A DNA stretch of 64,000 bases from Bradyrhizobium sp. PSBB068 (GCA_016839165.1 CP069300.1:1736001-1800000), one strand, 5' to 3'. Positions 41,557 through 50,956 are shown, numbered from the stretch's first letter. Notes: a model not told the origin generated them from the sequence alone. Made by a program: numbers and translations.

Positions 41557-42411
41557 CTATGCCTTGACGAAGGCGAGCAGGGTGCCGTTCGCGGAAGCCG
41601 GCGGCACGGTGATGCCGTTGCCGCCCTTCACGCCGGTCGCGCCGAGCGCTTTCTCGGTCGCGGCAAGGTCGGCTGCGATGACGAGGCCGGCGCCGCCGCG
41701 ATCGGACAGGCCATCCAGCGACACGCCGGGATAGCGCTTGCCGAGTTGATCCCTGGTCAGGAACACGAAGTCGGCGCGATCGCCGCCGGACGGCATCGCA
41801 ATCGCACCGTCGGCATCGTTCCTGACGGCGATGTCGATCATCTTGGAGAGATGCGCGGCGTCAGTCGCGGGATCGGGCGAGACGATGAGGACCTGCTTGA
41901 GGCGCTTTGCCCCATTGGCGTGCGTCATCAATTCGGGAATCCACACCGTCTCGCGGGTCTTGTGCTGGCAGGCGAAGATGCGGACGCCGCCGGGCGCTTC
42001 TGCCGTCGGCCATTGGAAGGTGCGGAATTTTGCCGCGGAGATGGTGCCGTTCGGCAAGGTCACCGGGCGCTCGAAATCGGTCGGCCCAACCGGCGGATAG
42101 CCGCGCGCGCGGATCTCCTCGGCGCCTTCGGCGGAATCCACCGCGGTGAACGCGATCCGCTCGATGCCTTCGCCACGCTTCTCGAGGAAGGCGCGCGCCG
42201 GGGCATTGTGTTCGGTCGGCGTCAGCACGCCGAGCAATTCCATGTAGTCGGGGTCGAACATGATGGTGTAGTTGCCCGATCCCATATGCGCGCTGTGGGT
42301 GCCGCGCGGCGACACGGTGAAGCCGAGCCGTTTGTAATTTTCGGCGGCCTTGTCGAGGTCCTTGACCATGACCACGGCGTGATCGATTCCGATGACGTTC
42401 TTGAGTGCCAC
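41557..42411 (-). CDS. VOC family (glyoxalase-like) protein
   Basis: A 284-residue protein. The first half begins IGIDHAVVMVKDLDKAAENYKRLGFTVSPRGTHSAHMGSGNYTIMF, a typical vicinal-oxygen-chelate domain with His13 as a metal ligand candidate, followed by DYMELLG. The second half is a more diverged VOC repeat (RLKQVLIVSPDPATDAAHLSKM). This two-repeat type is often annotated as a glyoxalase-like domain protein. Reaction unknown. It is divergent from the FAD oxidoreductase gene, with a 78-bp gap. Confidence 0.85.
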   Translation of the reverse strand: MALKNVIGIDHAVVMVKDLDKAAENYKRLGFTVSPRGTHSAHMGSGNYTIMFDPDYMELLGVLTPTEHNAPARAFLEKRGEGIERIAFTAVDSAEGAEEIRARGYPPVGPTDFERPVTLPNGTISAAKFRTFQWPTAEAPGGVRIFACQHKTRETVWIPELMTHANGAKRLKQVLIVSPDPATDAAHLSKMIDIAVRNDADGAIAMPSGGDRADFVFLTRDQLGKRYPGVSLDGLSDRGGAGLVIAADLAATEKALGATGVKGGNGITVPPASANGTLLAFVKA

Positions 42412-42489
42412 TTCTTGTCTTCCCGGCTGGAATGAGTGAGTAGAGTAAAGCTAACCAGAATGACCGGGCACCCGCAAGAAAGGATCATG

Positions 42490-43857
42490 ATGAGCAGCAA
42501 TGCCGTGCGCTGGCCCAATTCGCTCTGGGCCGCCGTGACGCCGTCAGGCCCCGATTGCCCCGAATTGACCGGCGCGCAGCAGGCTGATGTCGTCATCATC
42601 GGCGGCGGCTTCACCGGGCTGTCGACCGCGCTGCATCTGCGCGAGGCCAATGTCGACGTCGCGATCGTCGAGGCGGCCGAGCCGGGCTGGGGCGCCTCGG
42701 GCCGCAACAACGGGCAGGTGATCCCGACGCTGTCGCGCCCCGATCCCGATGACATCATCAAGCGGCATGGCTCCGCCGGTGAGCGCTTCGTCGCGATGCT
42801 GCGCGACAGCGCGGCCATGCTGTTCGAAATCGTCAAGCGCTACGATATCGCGGCCGAGCAGGAGCAGGCCGGCTGGGTGCAGCCGGTGCACTCGCCTGGC
42901 CGCATCAAGATCGCGGAGCGGCGGGTGCAGCAATGGTCGAAATTCGGCGCGCCGGTCGAATTGCTCTCGCGCGACCAGACCCGCGACATGCTCGGCTCGG
43001 ATGCCTGGTACGGCGGTTTCTGGAACAGGACCGGCGGTCACGTCAATCCGCTGGCACTGGCGCGCGGCCTTGCGCGCACCGTGCTCGGCCTCGGTGGACG
43101 GATCTATGCCCGTTCGCCGGCGCTGAGTTTCGAGCGCCGCGGCGATCGCTGGGTGGTGAAGACCGAGAAGGGCGAAATCTCGGGTCGTGCGCTGGTGGTC
43201 GCGACCAATGCCTATAGCGGCGAGTTCGCGAAATCGTTGGTGCCCGAGATCGCGACCGAGGTGATGCCGGTGCTGTCCTGGCAGATGGCGACGCAGCCGC
43301 TGTCGGACAACGTCCGCAAAACCATCATCCCCGGCCGGCAGGCGATGTCGGACACCCATGGCGAGCTGTATTTCGCGCGCTACGATGCCCGCAATCGCCT
43401 CGTCACCGGCGGCGCCGTGCTCGGGTTCGGCGACAAGACCGGGCGGCTGAAGGCGCGGTTGACCGAGCGGTTGCAGCGATTGTGGCCGCAGATCGGCGAG
43501 GTCTCGTTCGACTATGTCTGGAACGGCTATGTCGGGATGACCGCGGATTTCCTGCCGCGGATGCACCGGCTCGGACCGAACGCCTATGGCTGGACCGGCT
43601 GCAACGGCCGCGCCGTCGCGCTGACCATCCCGCTCGGCCGCGAATTGGCGCGGGCAGTCCAGGGCGTGCCCGACAATGAGCTGGCGCTGCCGTTCACCGA
43701 GCCGGTGCAGTATGTGGCGCACGGCTTGTTGCGCAAGCTCGCGCCCTGGATGCTGGTGCTCTACCGGCGCCGCGACGCCCAGGAACCGGTCAGGGGCGAT
43801 CGCTTCGAGCTGCTGCGCTGGGCGGAGCAAGTGCTCGCCTCGCACCGCTCCAGGTAA
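42490..43857 (+). CDS. FAD-dependent oxidoreductase, DadA/PuuB-like
   Basis: A 455-residue flavoprotein. The dinucleotide fold is VVIIGGGFTGLSTALHL with the acidic end VAIVEAAEPGWGASGRNNGQVIPTLS, as in gamma-glutamylputrescine oxidase and related DAO-fold amine oxidases. The C-terminal FAD contact is WNGYVGMTADFLPRMHRL...GWTGCNGRAVALTIPLG. It would oxidise an amine or amino acid to an imine with O2 or a quinone. The start lies among ATG 42487/42490 just after AAAGGA. It sits between two importers; a link to either is inferred. Confidence 0.88.
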   Translation: MSSNAVRWPNSLWAAVTPSGPDCPELTGAQQADVVIIGGGFTGLSTALHLREANVDVAIVEAAEPGWGASGRNNGQVIPTLSRPDPDDIIKRHGSAGERFVAMLRDSAAMLFEIVKRYDIAAEQEQAGWVQPVHSPGRIKIAERRVQQWSKFGAPVELLSRDQTRDMLGSDAWYGGFWNRTGGHVNPLALARGLARTVLGLGGRIYARSPALSFERRGDRWVVKTEKGEISGRALVVATNAYSGEFAKSLVPEIATEVMPVLSWQMATQPLSDNVRKTIIPGRQAMSDTHGELYFARYDARNRLVTGGAVLGFGDKTGRLKARLTERLQRLWPQIGEVSFDYVWNGYVGMTADFLPRMHRLGPNAYGWTGCNGRAVALTIPLGRELARAVQGVPDNELALPFTEPVQYVAHGLLRKLAPWMLVLYRRRDAQEPVRGDRFELLRWAEQVLASHRSR

Positions 43858-43883
43858 GGACCGCCGCCAAGCGCGTGGCCCGA

Positions 43884-45509
43884 TCAGGCGATCAAGGCAT
43901 CGCGCTTGCGCGTGAAGTCGCCGCCGGGGATCGCCGAAAGCAGCGCCTGCGTATAGGGATGCTGCGGCCTGCCGAACACCTCGGCGGTCATCCCTTGCTC
44001 GACCACGGCGCCATCCTTCATGACCGCGATGAGGTCGCAGATCTGCGCGGCGACGCGCAGATCGTGTGTGATGAAGATGATGGACAGGCCGAGCTGCTGC
44101 CGCAGCTCGGCGAGCAACCTCAAGACTTGTGCCTGCACCGAGACGTCGAGCGCCGAGACCGGCTCGTCCGCGACCAGCACGTCGGGCCTGAGTGCCAATG
44201 CCCGTGCCAGCCCGATGCGCTGTCGCTGGCCGCCGGAGAATTCGTGCGGGAAGCGGTCGCCGGCGGAAGGGTCGAGCCCGACCAGCTCGAACAGTTTTCG
44301 TGCTTCCGCAATCGCGGTGGCGCGTCCGGTGCCATGCACGATCGGCCCCTGCGCCACCAGCTCGGTCGCCTTGCGGCGCGGATTGAGCGAGGCGAACGGG
44401 TCCTGGAACACCATCTGGATGTGGCGGGTCTCGCGCCTGATCTCGTCGCGGCCGAGCTTCGCCCAGTCCTTGCCGGCGAGTACGATCGAGCCGGCATCGG
44501 GGTCGATCAGCCGCACGATGCAGCGCGCCAGCGTCGATTTGCCCGAGCCGGACTCGCCGACGATGCCGAGCGTCGCGCCGCGCGGCAGGCGCAGCGAGAC
44601 GTTCTTGACGGCTTCCGTGATCCGCGCGCCGCGACCGAGGAAGCCGCCGGTGCGATAGGTCTTGGAGACGCCGTCGATGGTCAGGATGGTCTTGCCGGAC
44701 AGGATGCGCGGCGGTGGCGTCGTCAGCGGCGGCACGGCGGCAATCAATTGCCTTGTATAGGGATGCTGCGGATCGTTCAGTACCGTGTCGGCCGCGCCTT
44801 GCTCGACGATGGCGCCGTGCTGCATCACCACGACGCGATCGGCGATCTCGGCGACCACACCGAAATCATGGGTGATGAACAGCACCGCGGTCTTCTTGCG
44901 CTGCTGCAGATCGCGGATCAGTTTCAGGATCTGCGCCTGGGTCGTGACGTCGAGCGCGGTGGTCGGCTCGTCCGCGATCAGGAGTTTCGGGTCGAGCGCC
45001 AGCGCCATCGCGATCATGGCGCGCTGGCGTTGGCCGCCGGACAGCTCGTGCGGGTAGGCTTTCGCAGCCGCCTTCGGATCGGAGATCCGAACGTCTTCGA
45101 GCAGCGCCAGCACCCGCGCGTTGATCTCAGCCTTGGACAGGCCGGTGTGGATCGCAAACATCTCGCCGATCTGGTCGCCGATGGTGCGCAACGGATTGAG
45201 CGCGGTCATCGGCTCCTGGAAGATCATCGCGATCCCCGCGCCGCGGACCTCGCGCATGGCGGCGCCATCTGCGGCGCAGAGGTCGCGGCCCTCGAACATC
45301 ATCCGGCCCCGTTCGATCGTCACCTCGTTGGGCAGAAGCCGCATGATGGCGTTGGCCATCATCGACTTGCCGGAGCCGGACTCGCCGACCACGCAGAGGA
45401 TCTCGTTCGACGCGACAGACAATGAGACGTCGGACAGCGCATGCGGCCGGTCGGCGCCCCTGGGCAGGCGCACGGTCAGGCCGTCGAGCGAAAGGACAGC
45501 TTCGCTCAT
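43884..45509 (-). CDS. Dpp/Opp-type ABC transporter ATPase, fused DppD-DppF
   Basis: A 541-residue fusion of two complete ABC ATPases. Each half has Walker A ([10 protein letters not shown] and [10 protein letters not shown]), signature ([15 protein letters not shown] and [15 protein letters not shown]) and Walker B with H-loop ([24 protein letters not shown]). The [11 protein letters not shown] and [11 protein letters not shown] tails are the oligopeptide-type Fe-S/C-terminal region in reduced form. The start ATG 45509 overlaps the permease stop by 4 nt. It energises the peptide/nickel-type importer encoded upstream. Confidence 0.95.
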   Translation of the reverse strand: MSEAVLSLDGLTVRLPRGADRPHALSDVSLSVASNEILCVVGESGSGKSMMANAIMRLLPNEVTIERGRMMFEGRDLCAADGAAMREVRGAGIAMIFQEPMTALNPLRTIGDQIGEMFAIHTGLSKAEINARVLALLEDVRISDPKAAAKAYPHELSGGQRQRAMIAMALALDPKLLIADEPTTALDVTTQAQILKLIRDLQQRKKTAVLFITHDFGVVAEIADRVVVMQHGAIVEQGAADTVLNDPQHPYTRQLIAAVPPLTTPPPRILSGKTILTIDGVSKTYRTGGFLGRGARITEAVKNVSLRLPRGATLGIVGESGSGKSTLARCIVRLIDPDAGSIVLAGKDWAKLGRDEIRRETRHIQMVFQDPFASLNPRRKATELVAQGPIVHGTGRATAIAEARKLFELVGLDPSAGDRFPHEFSGGQRQRIGLARALALRPDVLVADEPVSALDVSVQAQVLRLLAELRQQLGLSIIFITHDLRVAAQICDLIAVMKDGAVVEQGMTAEVFGRPQHPYTQALLSAIPGGDFTRKRDALIA

Positions 45510-46336
45510 CGGCTCTTCAGCCTCGGATTGAGCGCATCGTTGAGGCCCTGGCCGACCAGCGACACCGCCAGCACGGTGACGAGGATCGCGATGCCGGGGA
45601 TTGCCGAGACGTACCACTGCACGCGCAGCACGTCGCGGCCGAGCCCGATCAGATTGCCCCAGGAGGCGACGTTGGGATCGGACAGCCTTAAGAAAGCGAG
45701 CGCGCTTTCCAGCAGGATCGCGACCGCCATCACCACGCTGGCATAGACGATGACCGGCGGCAGCGCGTTGGGCAGGATCTCGCCGAGGATCAACTGGAGG
45801 TCCTTCATGCCGAGCGTCTTGCCGGCCTGGACGAATTCGCGGTTGCGCAGCGACAGGAACTCGGCGCGGGTCAGCCGCGCCGGCGCCGGCCACGACACCA
45901 CGCCGACTGCAATGGTCACCGTGGTCAGGGTCGAGCCGAACACCGCGACCAGCACCAGCAGCAGCACGAAGTTCGGCAAGGTCTGGAACGCCTCGGTGAT
46001 CCGCATCAGGACATTGTCGACCCAGCCGCCATAATAGCCCGCGAAGGCGCCGACCAGGATGCCGATCACGATCGCGATCACGGTGGCGACCCCGCCGATC
46101 AGGAGCGAAATCCGCGCGCCGTAGAAGATCTGGGCGGCGATGTCGCGCCCGGAATTGTCGGTACCGAGCAGGAATCGCGGGTTGGAGAACGGCCAGACCA
46201 GCGGCCGGCCCGCCAGCGCGAGCGGATCGCGCGGATACAGGAAGCCGGCGCTGACGGCCATCGCGATGATGAGCAGCAGCAGGATCAGGCCGATCACCGC
46301 AGCCGGGCTGCGGAAGTAGCGTTTCACCGCATCCAT
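45506..46336 (-). CDS. Dpp/Opp-type ABC transporter permease, DppC-like
   Basis: A 276-residue permease with an N-terminal anchor segment (VIGLILLLLIIAMAVSAGFL) and the DppC motif GTDNSGRDIAAQIFYGARISLLIG. The coupling loop reads REFVQAGKTLGMKDLQLILGEILPNALPPVIVYAS. It pairs with the DppB-like permease; the gap between the two genes is 2 bp. Confidence 0.94.
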   Translation of the reverse strand: MDAVKRYFRSPAAVIGLILLLLIIAMAVSAGFLYPRDPLALAGRPLVWPFSNPRFLLGTDNSGRDIAAQIFYGARISLLIGGVATVIAIVIGILVGAFAGYYGGWVDNVLMRITEAFQTLPNFVLLLVLVAVFGSTLTTVTIAVGVVSWPAPARLTRAEFLSLRNREFVQAGKTLGMKDLQLILGEILPNALPPVIVYASVVMAVAILLESALAFLRLSDPNVASWGNLIGLGRDVLRVQWYVSAIPGIAILVTVLAVSLVGQGLNDALNPRLKSR

Positions 46337-46338
46337 CG

Positions 46339-47316
46339 TCAGCCCTCCGCCGCGATGCGCGGATCGAGCCGCGCGTAGAGCAGGTCGACCACGAAGTTCA
46401 CCGATATCACGAGCAGCGCGGACACGAAGACGATGCCGAGCAGTGTGTTGAGGTCGCGCTGCACGACCGATTCATAGGCGAGGCGGCCGAGGCCGGGCAG
46501 CGAGAACACGCTCTCCACCACGACAGAGCCGCCGAGCATGGTGCCGGCCTGCAATCCGATCAGCGTCACCATCGGCAGCAGCGCGTTGCGCAGCACGTGG
46601 CGGGTGATGACGTGCGTCTCGTCCAGCCCCTTGGCGCGGGCGGTGCGGACGAAATCGAGGTTCAAGACCTCGAGCATCGAAGCGCGCATAATGCGCAGAT
46701 AGATCGCAAGGAAGATCAGCCCGAGCGTCAGCGTCGGCAGCACCAGGTGGGCGGCGATGTCGAGCACGCGCCAGATCCCGGTCTGCACGGTGCCGATGTC
46801 TTCGAAGCCGCCCGGCGGCAGCCATTGCAGATAGACCGAGAACACCACGATCGCCATCAGCCCGAACCAGAACGAAGGCGTGGCGTAGAAGATCAGGCCG
46901 AGTGTGGAGATCAGCGTATCCGGCCAGCGGTTGACGCCACGCGAGGCGATCACGCCGAACACGAGGCCGAAGAAGAACGCAAACGACAGCGACGCGGTCA
47001 TCAACAGGATGGTCGGCGGCAGCCGTTCCAGGATCACGGTCGCCACCGGCTTGCCGTAGATCGAGGAGAATCCGAGATCGAGCCGCACCAGATGCCACAG
47101 ATAATTGCCGAGCTGCGCCGGAACCGAGAGGTCGAGCCCGTAAAACTTGCGCAGCGCCTCGGCGGTCGCGGCATCGCCGCCGCCCATCTGCGCCATCAGC
47201 GCATCGACGGTGTCGCCGGGTGCGAGCTGCAACAGCAGGAACACGCCGATCAGGATCAGGAACAAGGTCGGAATCGAGGCGGCGAGCCGCCGCCCCGCAA
47301 GGCTCAGGATACGCAT
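46339..47316 (-). CDS. Dpp/Opp-type ABC transporter permease, DppB-like
   Basis: A 325-residue permease with an N-terminal anchor (ASIPTLFLILIGVFLLLQLAPGD) and the coupling loop DFVRTARAKGLDETHVITRHVLRNALLPMVTLIGLQ, ending VDLLYARLDPRI, all typical of DppB. It is separated from the binding-protein gene by a 199-bp gap filled with a hairpin-rich repeat. Confidence 0.94.
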   Translation of the reverse strand: MRILSLAGRRLAASIPTLFLILIGVFLLLQLAPGDTVDALMAQMGGGDAATAEALRKFYGLDLSVPAQLGNYLWHLVRLDLGFSSIYGKPVATVILERLPPTILLMTASLSFAFFFGLVFGVIASRGVNRWPDTLISTLGLIFYATPSFWFGLMAIVVFSVYLQWLPPGGFEDIGTVQTGIWRVLDIAAHLVLPTLTLGLIFLAIYLRIMRASMLEVLNLDFVRTARAKGLDETHVITRHVLRNALLPMVTLIGLQAGTMLGGSVVVESVFSLPGLGRLAYESVVQRDLNTLLGIVFVSALLVISVNFVVDLLYARLDPRIAAEG

Positions 47317-47354
47317 GCTTCATCTATAGCGGTTTCAGACGACGTGGACACTGG

Positions 47355-47510
47355 CCTCTCGGTCACCTCGCCCCGCTTGCGGGGAGAGGTCGGATCGCAT
47401 CGTCAGATGCGATCCGGGTGAGGGGGTACAGGTCTGTCGATGGATCGAAATTGCGGAGAGGGCCCCTCACCACAACCCTCTCCCCGTGAAGAAACGGGGA
47501 GCGGGAGAAG
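47355..47510. repeat. Hairpin-rich repeat between binding-protein and permease genes
   Basis: Contains CGGATCGCATC-GTCA-GATGCGATCCG (47391-47416), CTCCCCGT/ACGGGGAG (47480-47501) and CCCGC-TT-GCGGG (47372-47383). The stems are shared with the elements at 50957-51074, 59961-60084 and 24509-24536. Inside an operon it probably stabilises or attenuates mRNA so that the binding protein is made in excess over the permeases. Confidence 0.75.
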
Positions 47511-47515
47511 CGGCC

Positions 47516-49129
47516 TCATGCACTCAGCCAAAGATCGTGCCAGCTCGCCGAGCCCCAGCGTGGGGTGTTGGAGTGGTTGCGCGCCTTGGCCGTAATCACG
47601 GTGACGAAGATCTGCTCGATCGGCATCCAGACCGGCAGCTCGGTGTTCACCTCCTTGACGAATTCGGCGTACAGCGCCTTGCGCTTCACCGGATCGACTT
47701 CGGTGGCGGCATTGTCGATGGTGGCATCGACGGTCTTGTCCTCCCAGCCCCATTGGTTGGTCCACGGCGCGCCCTTGGGCTGGCCGGAGCGGTACCACAC
47801 CGTGGTCGAGACCGCGGGATCGTTGCGGTACTGGTGCCAGCCGGTGGCGAGGTCGAAGGCGTGATCGTCATAGACCTGCTTGAGGAAGCCGCCGCCGTCG
47901 TTCCGCACGATGTCGACCTGGATGCCGACTTCGCCCAGCGACTGCTGGATGAAGGTCGACCACAGCGAGATGTCCTCGCCCCACGGCGCCGGCAAGAGCT
48001 TCAGCGCGAAGCGGTTGCCGCCACTGGCCTTGAAGCCGGCCTCATCGAGCAGCGCGATCGCCTTGGCCTTGTCATAGGGATATTGCGGCGTGTTCGGCCC
48101 GGGATAGAAGTCGGTCGAGGTCGAGGGGATCGGGCCGGTGCCGAGCTTGGCGAAATCGCCCAGGAAATTCTCGATGAAGAACGGCACGTTGATCGCATGC
48201 GCGATGGCGCGGCGAACGCGGATGTCGGACAATTCCTTGCGGCGGAAGTTGAACTCGATGGTGTTGGTGCGGGCGTTGCCCTCATTGCCCTTGGTCTGGA
48301 CGATGAAGCGCTTGTCCTTGCCGAGCCGGGCCATGTCCGAGATCGTCAGCCCGGAGAACGGGCTGTAATGCAGCTCGCCGGCCTCCATCTGCGCGGCCGC
48401 GGCGGCGCGGTCGGTGATCACCTTCCAGACGATGCGGTCGAGATAAGGCGCGTTCGGCCGCCAGTAATCCGGGTTGCGGTCGGCGATGATGTATTGCCCG
48501 CGCTCATATTTGACGAATTTGAACGGGCCGGTGCCGACCGGCGCCAGATTGGTCGGGTTCTGGCGGATATCGCCGCTCTCATAGAGATGTTTTGCGGAGA
48601 CATAGCCGAGGTCGGGCAGGGCGCGGAGCAGCAGGTTCAGCGGCATCGGCCGCTCGTAGCGGAAGATCGCGGTCTGCGGATCGGGCGTATCGACCGAGGT
48701 GAGGAACAGCTGCAGCGTCGATCCGTAGTTGAGGATCTTCTTCCACATGTTCATCGCGGTGAAGGCGACGTCCTCCGAGGTGAACGGCTTGCCATCGTGC
48801 CATGTGATGCCCTTGCGCAGCTTGAAGGTGACGGTCTTGCCGTCCGGCGTCGCCTCCCAGCTCTCGGCCAGCACGCCGACCGGCTGTCCCTGGGCATCGA
48901 GGTCGACCAGGTTCTCCTGGATCTTGCCGCCGATGATGTAGACCCCGGTGGAGGCCTGGATGCTCGGATTGAGCTGGCGCTGCTCGGCGCCGTAGTGGAC
49001 GTTGAACACGCCGCCCTTGCGCGGGGTCTCCTGCGCGAAGGCCCGCATCGGATTGATGACATTTGCCGCAATCGCGGCCGAGGTCAGCAGGGCCGTGCGG
49101 CGGTTGATCTCGAGGCGGCTCAAATCCAT
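47516..49129 (-). CDS. ABC transporter substrate-binding protein, family 5
   Basis: A 537-residue periplasmic binding protein of the DppA/OppA class. The N-terminus LSRLEINRRTALLTSAAIAANVINPMRAFAQE has paired arginines and a hydrophobic stretch ending in AFA-Q; export could be Tat. Landmarks are LAESWEATPDGKTVTFKLRKGITWHDGKPFTSEDVAFT and the C-terminal lobe DKAKAIALLDEAGF. Solutes of this family include peptides, nickel, glycosides and opines; none can be assigned. First gene of the importer operon. Confidence 0.94.
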   Translation of the reverse strand: MDLSRLEINRRTALLTSAAIAANVINPMRAFAQETPRKGGVFNVHYGAEQRQLNPSIQASTGVYIIGGKIQENLVDLDAQGQPVGVLAESWEATPDGKTVTFKLRKGITWHDGKPFTSEDVAFTAMNMWKKILNYGSTLQLFLTSVDTPDPQTAIFRYERPMPLNLLLRALPDLGYVSAKHLYESGDIRQNPTNLAPVGTGPFKFVKYERGQYIIADRNPDYWRPNAPYLDRIVWKVITDRAAAAAQMEAGELHYSPFSGLTISDMARLGKDKRFIVQTKGNEGNARTNTIEFNFRRKELSDIRVRRAIAHAINVPFFIENFLGDFAKLGTGPIPSTSTDFYPGPNTPQYPYDKAKAIALLDEAGFKASGGNRFALKLLPAPWGEDISLWSTFIQQSLGEVGIQVDIVRNDGGGFLKQVYDDHAFDLATGWHQYRNDPAVSTTVWYRSGQPKGAPWTNQWGWEDKTVDATIDNAATEVDPVKRKALYAEFVKEVNTELPVWMPIEQIFVTVITAKARNHSNTPRWGSASWHDLWLSA

Positions 49130-49410
49130 ACGCGGGTCTCCAGAACTTACATAAAGGCTTGCATCGGGCGGCCGGCCGATCGGCGTGGCGCCCCTCTGTG
49201 ATGTTACCTTGGAATGGGAACCCGAGTCGAACCCAAGTCGTTTTCTAATGGCTCGGCCTTTTGGAGGATCGTTTCCGAAACCTGAAGTGGCGCATTGCGG
49301 CGCGTCGCAACCCGGATTGCGCGCCGCGTCGTCGCAGGCCGGCGGCGCGAGATGTGTTCGGGTGATTCTCTCGAGCGGCCGCTTCGGGAGCCCCGAAGCC
49401 GCGCAAACGC

Positions 49411-49470
49411 TATAATTTTAGGGGTCGGAAGTGCCTTGACTGGAAAAAACACTGGAAAAATCACTGATTC
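49411..49470 (+). promoter_or_regulatory. Candidate promoter and 12-bp tandem repeats upstream of HU
   Basis: A consensus TATAAT is at 49411-49416, although its -35 side is poor. It is followed by ACTGGAAAAA at 49439-49448 and again at 49451-49460, with a third partial ACTGATT, a period of 12 bp. A-tracts in phase like this bend DNA, which could matter for HU autoregulation. The rest of the gap 49130-49572 holds an imperfect dyad near 49506-49523 and no gene I can support. Confidence 0.4.
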
Positions 49471-49572
49471 GGGGGCTGTCCACAGCGATATTGCTGGGGT
49501 GAGTGCAGAAAACACTGTTTTTCTCGGCGTTTTCCGCCATATCGTGCCCACTCCAGAATCAATGGAGCAACC

Positions 49573-49872
49573 ATGGCTACCCAACTGTCGAAGTCGCAAG
49601 TGATCGAGAAGATCGCGACCACCACCGAACTCTCCAAGCGCGACGTCAAGAACGTTTTGGACTCGCTCGTCGATGTCGGCCACAAGGAGCTGAAGAAGGC
49701 CGGGGTGTTCCTCGTCCCCGGCTTCGCGAAGTTCGTTGTCGTCAAGAAGCCTGCGACCAAGGCGCGCAAGGGCACCAACCCCTTCACCGGCGAAGAGATG
49801 ATGTTCAAGGCCAAGCCGGCCCGGAAGATCGTCCGCGCACGGCCGGTCAAGGCCGCCAAGGACGCGGTTTAA
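49573..49872 (+). CDS. hup: HU family DNA-binding protein
   Basis: A 99-residue HU/IHF-fold protein. Helices: LSKSQVIEKIATTTELSKRDVKNVLDSLVDVGHKELKKAG. The beta arm FLVPGFAKFVVVKKPATKARKGTNPFTGEEMMFKAKPARKIVRARPVKAAKDAV replaces the usual GRNPQTGE loop with GTNPFTGE. A basic tail extends it past a 90-residue HU. It bends and compacts DNA non-specifically in the nucleoid. A strong terminator follows, so it is monocistronic. Confidence 0.93.
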   Translation: MATQLSKSQVIEKIATTTELSKRDVKNVLDSLVDVGHKELKKAGVFLVPGFAKFVVVKKPATKARKGTNPFTGEEMMFKAKPARKIVRARPVKAAKDAV

Positions 49873-49878
49873 GAATAG

Positions 49879-49906
49879 AAGGCCTCCGGTGACGGAGGCC
49901 TTTTGC
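49879..49906 (+). terminator. Rho-independent terminator of the HU gene
   Basis: AAGGCCTCCG-GTGA-CGGAGGCCTT, a perfect 10-bp stem 6 bp after the stop codon, runs into TTTTGCTTTT. It is the clearest intrinsic terminator in the window. Confidence 0.92.
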
Positions 49907-49993
49907 TTTTGAGCCGTCGCTTCCTGCCGTAGGTTGCTGCCTGCCAAAGCAAGACCCTGGCACTTCGGCTTCGACTGGATCGAAGCCGAAGTG

Positions 49994-50773
49994 CTAGACC
50001 ACCGGCGAGCGGCCACCGTCGACATTGATGGCGGTGCCGGTGATGTAGGATCCCTGTTCCGAGGCCAGGAAGCAGGCGAGGTTGGCGAATTCCTCCGCCG
50101 TGCCGATGCGGCCGAGCGGCGTCCCCCTGGCAAGGCCCTTGGCGAATTCCTCGAAATCCGTGTTCGGCGCCTGGGCAGCATGCCGCTTGACCCATTGATC
50201 GCTCATGATCAGGCCGACCAGCAACGCATTCACCAGGATGTTGTGCTCGCCGCCCTCATTGGCCATGACCTTGGTCAGCGCCATGCCGGCCGCGCGCGAC
50301 ACCGAGGTCGGCGCCGAATTGCCGGCCGGCGCCTTGGCGAAAGTGTTGAGCACGTTGATGATGCGGCCCCATTTGCGCTGCTTCATGCCCGGCCAGACCA
50401 GCCGGCTGAAGCGGATCGCGGCGAACAGTTTGAGGTCGAGGTCCTCCTGCCAGGCCTCGTCGCTGATGCTCTCGAACGCCAGCGTGCGCGCGGTGCCGGC
50501 GTTGTTGACCAGCACGTCGATCCCGCCGAGATCGGCGACGATCTTGTCATGGGCCTTGCTGATGTCGGCGGCCTTGGCGACGTCGCAGACGTAATCCCGC
50601 ACCACGAGCCCGTCCTTGGCGAGCGCCTCGCGCGCCGCCGCGAGATCGGCTGCGCCGCGGGCGAGGATCGCGACCTTGGCGCCGGACTCCGCAAACCGCC
50701 GCGCCACCGCGATCCCGATGCCCTTGCTGCCGCCGGTGACCACCGCGACGCGGTCTTTCATCGATAGGTTCAT
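49994..50773 (-). CDS. SDR-fold protein with a degenerate active site
   Basis: A 259-residue SDR-like protein. The cofactor motif TGGSKGIG, the acidic CDVA loop and NNAG are intact, and the C-terminus SYITGTAINVDGG is normal. The active-site region reads INVLNTFAKAPAGNSAPTSVSRAAG where SDRs have xNISS...YxASKAA. The catalytic Ser, Tyr and Lys positions are therefore Asn, Thr and Arg. It may bind NAD(P) without standard chemistry. ATG 50773 follows CGGAGA; MKDR four codons later is an alternative. A tiny ORF lies just upstream. Confidence 0.88.
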   Translation of the reverse strand: MNLSMKDRVAVVTGGSKGIGIAVARRFAESGAKVAILARGAADLAAAREALAKDGLVVRDYVCDVAKAADISKAHDKIVADLGGIDVLVNNAGTARTLAFESISDEAWQEDLDLKLFAAIRFSRLVWPGMKQRKWGRIINVLNTFAKAPAGNSAPTSVSRAAGMALTKVMANEGGEHNILVNALLVGLIMSDQWVKRHAAQAPNTDFEEFAKGLARGTPLGRIGTAEEFANLACFLASEQGSYITGTAINVDGGRSPVV

Positions 50774-50814
50774 TGTTGTTTTCTCCGATGGATCAAGGTC
50801 CCGGAGCGACGCTA

Positions 50815-50895
50815 TCAAACCGACAGCGCGACCAACAAGGTCATGCAGAGCAGGTGTGCCGTGACGATCAGGGCGAGATGGAGCGGGCCGGACAT
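50815..50895 (-). CDS. Possible 26-residue membrane peptide
   Basis: An ATG (50895-50893) preceded by GGAG at a 6-nt spacing opens a 26-codon frame ending in TGA. The product, MSGPLHLALIVTAHLLCMTL then LVALSV, is almost entirely hydrophobic and would form one membrane helix. It lies 41 bp upstream of the degenerate SDR gene on the same strand. Coding is not proven: a frame this short can arise by chance. Confidence 0.35.
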   Translation of the reverse strand: MSGPLHLALIVTAHLLCMTLLVALSV

Positions 50896-50956
50896 CGGGG
50901 GTCTCCATGGTTATGCGGGGTGAGTCACCTCGTCAGGTGAGCACGTCGCTCGGCTC

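Noticed and set aside
49436..49464. TTGACT as the -35 element of the HU promoter
   Set aside because: No acceptable -10 sequence follows at 16-18 bp; the TATAAT at 49411 lies on the wrong side of it.
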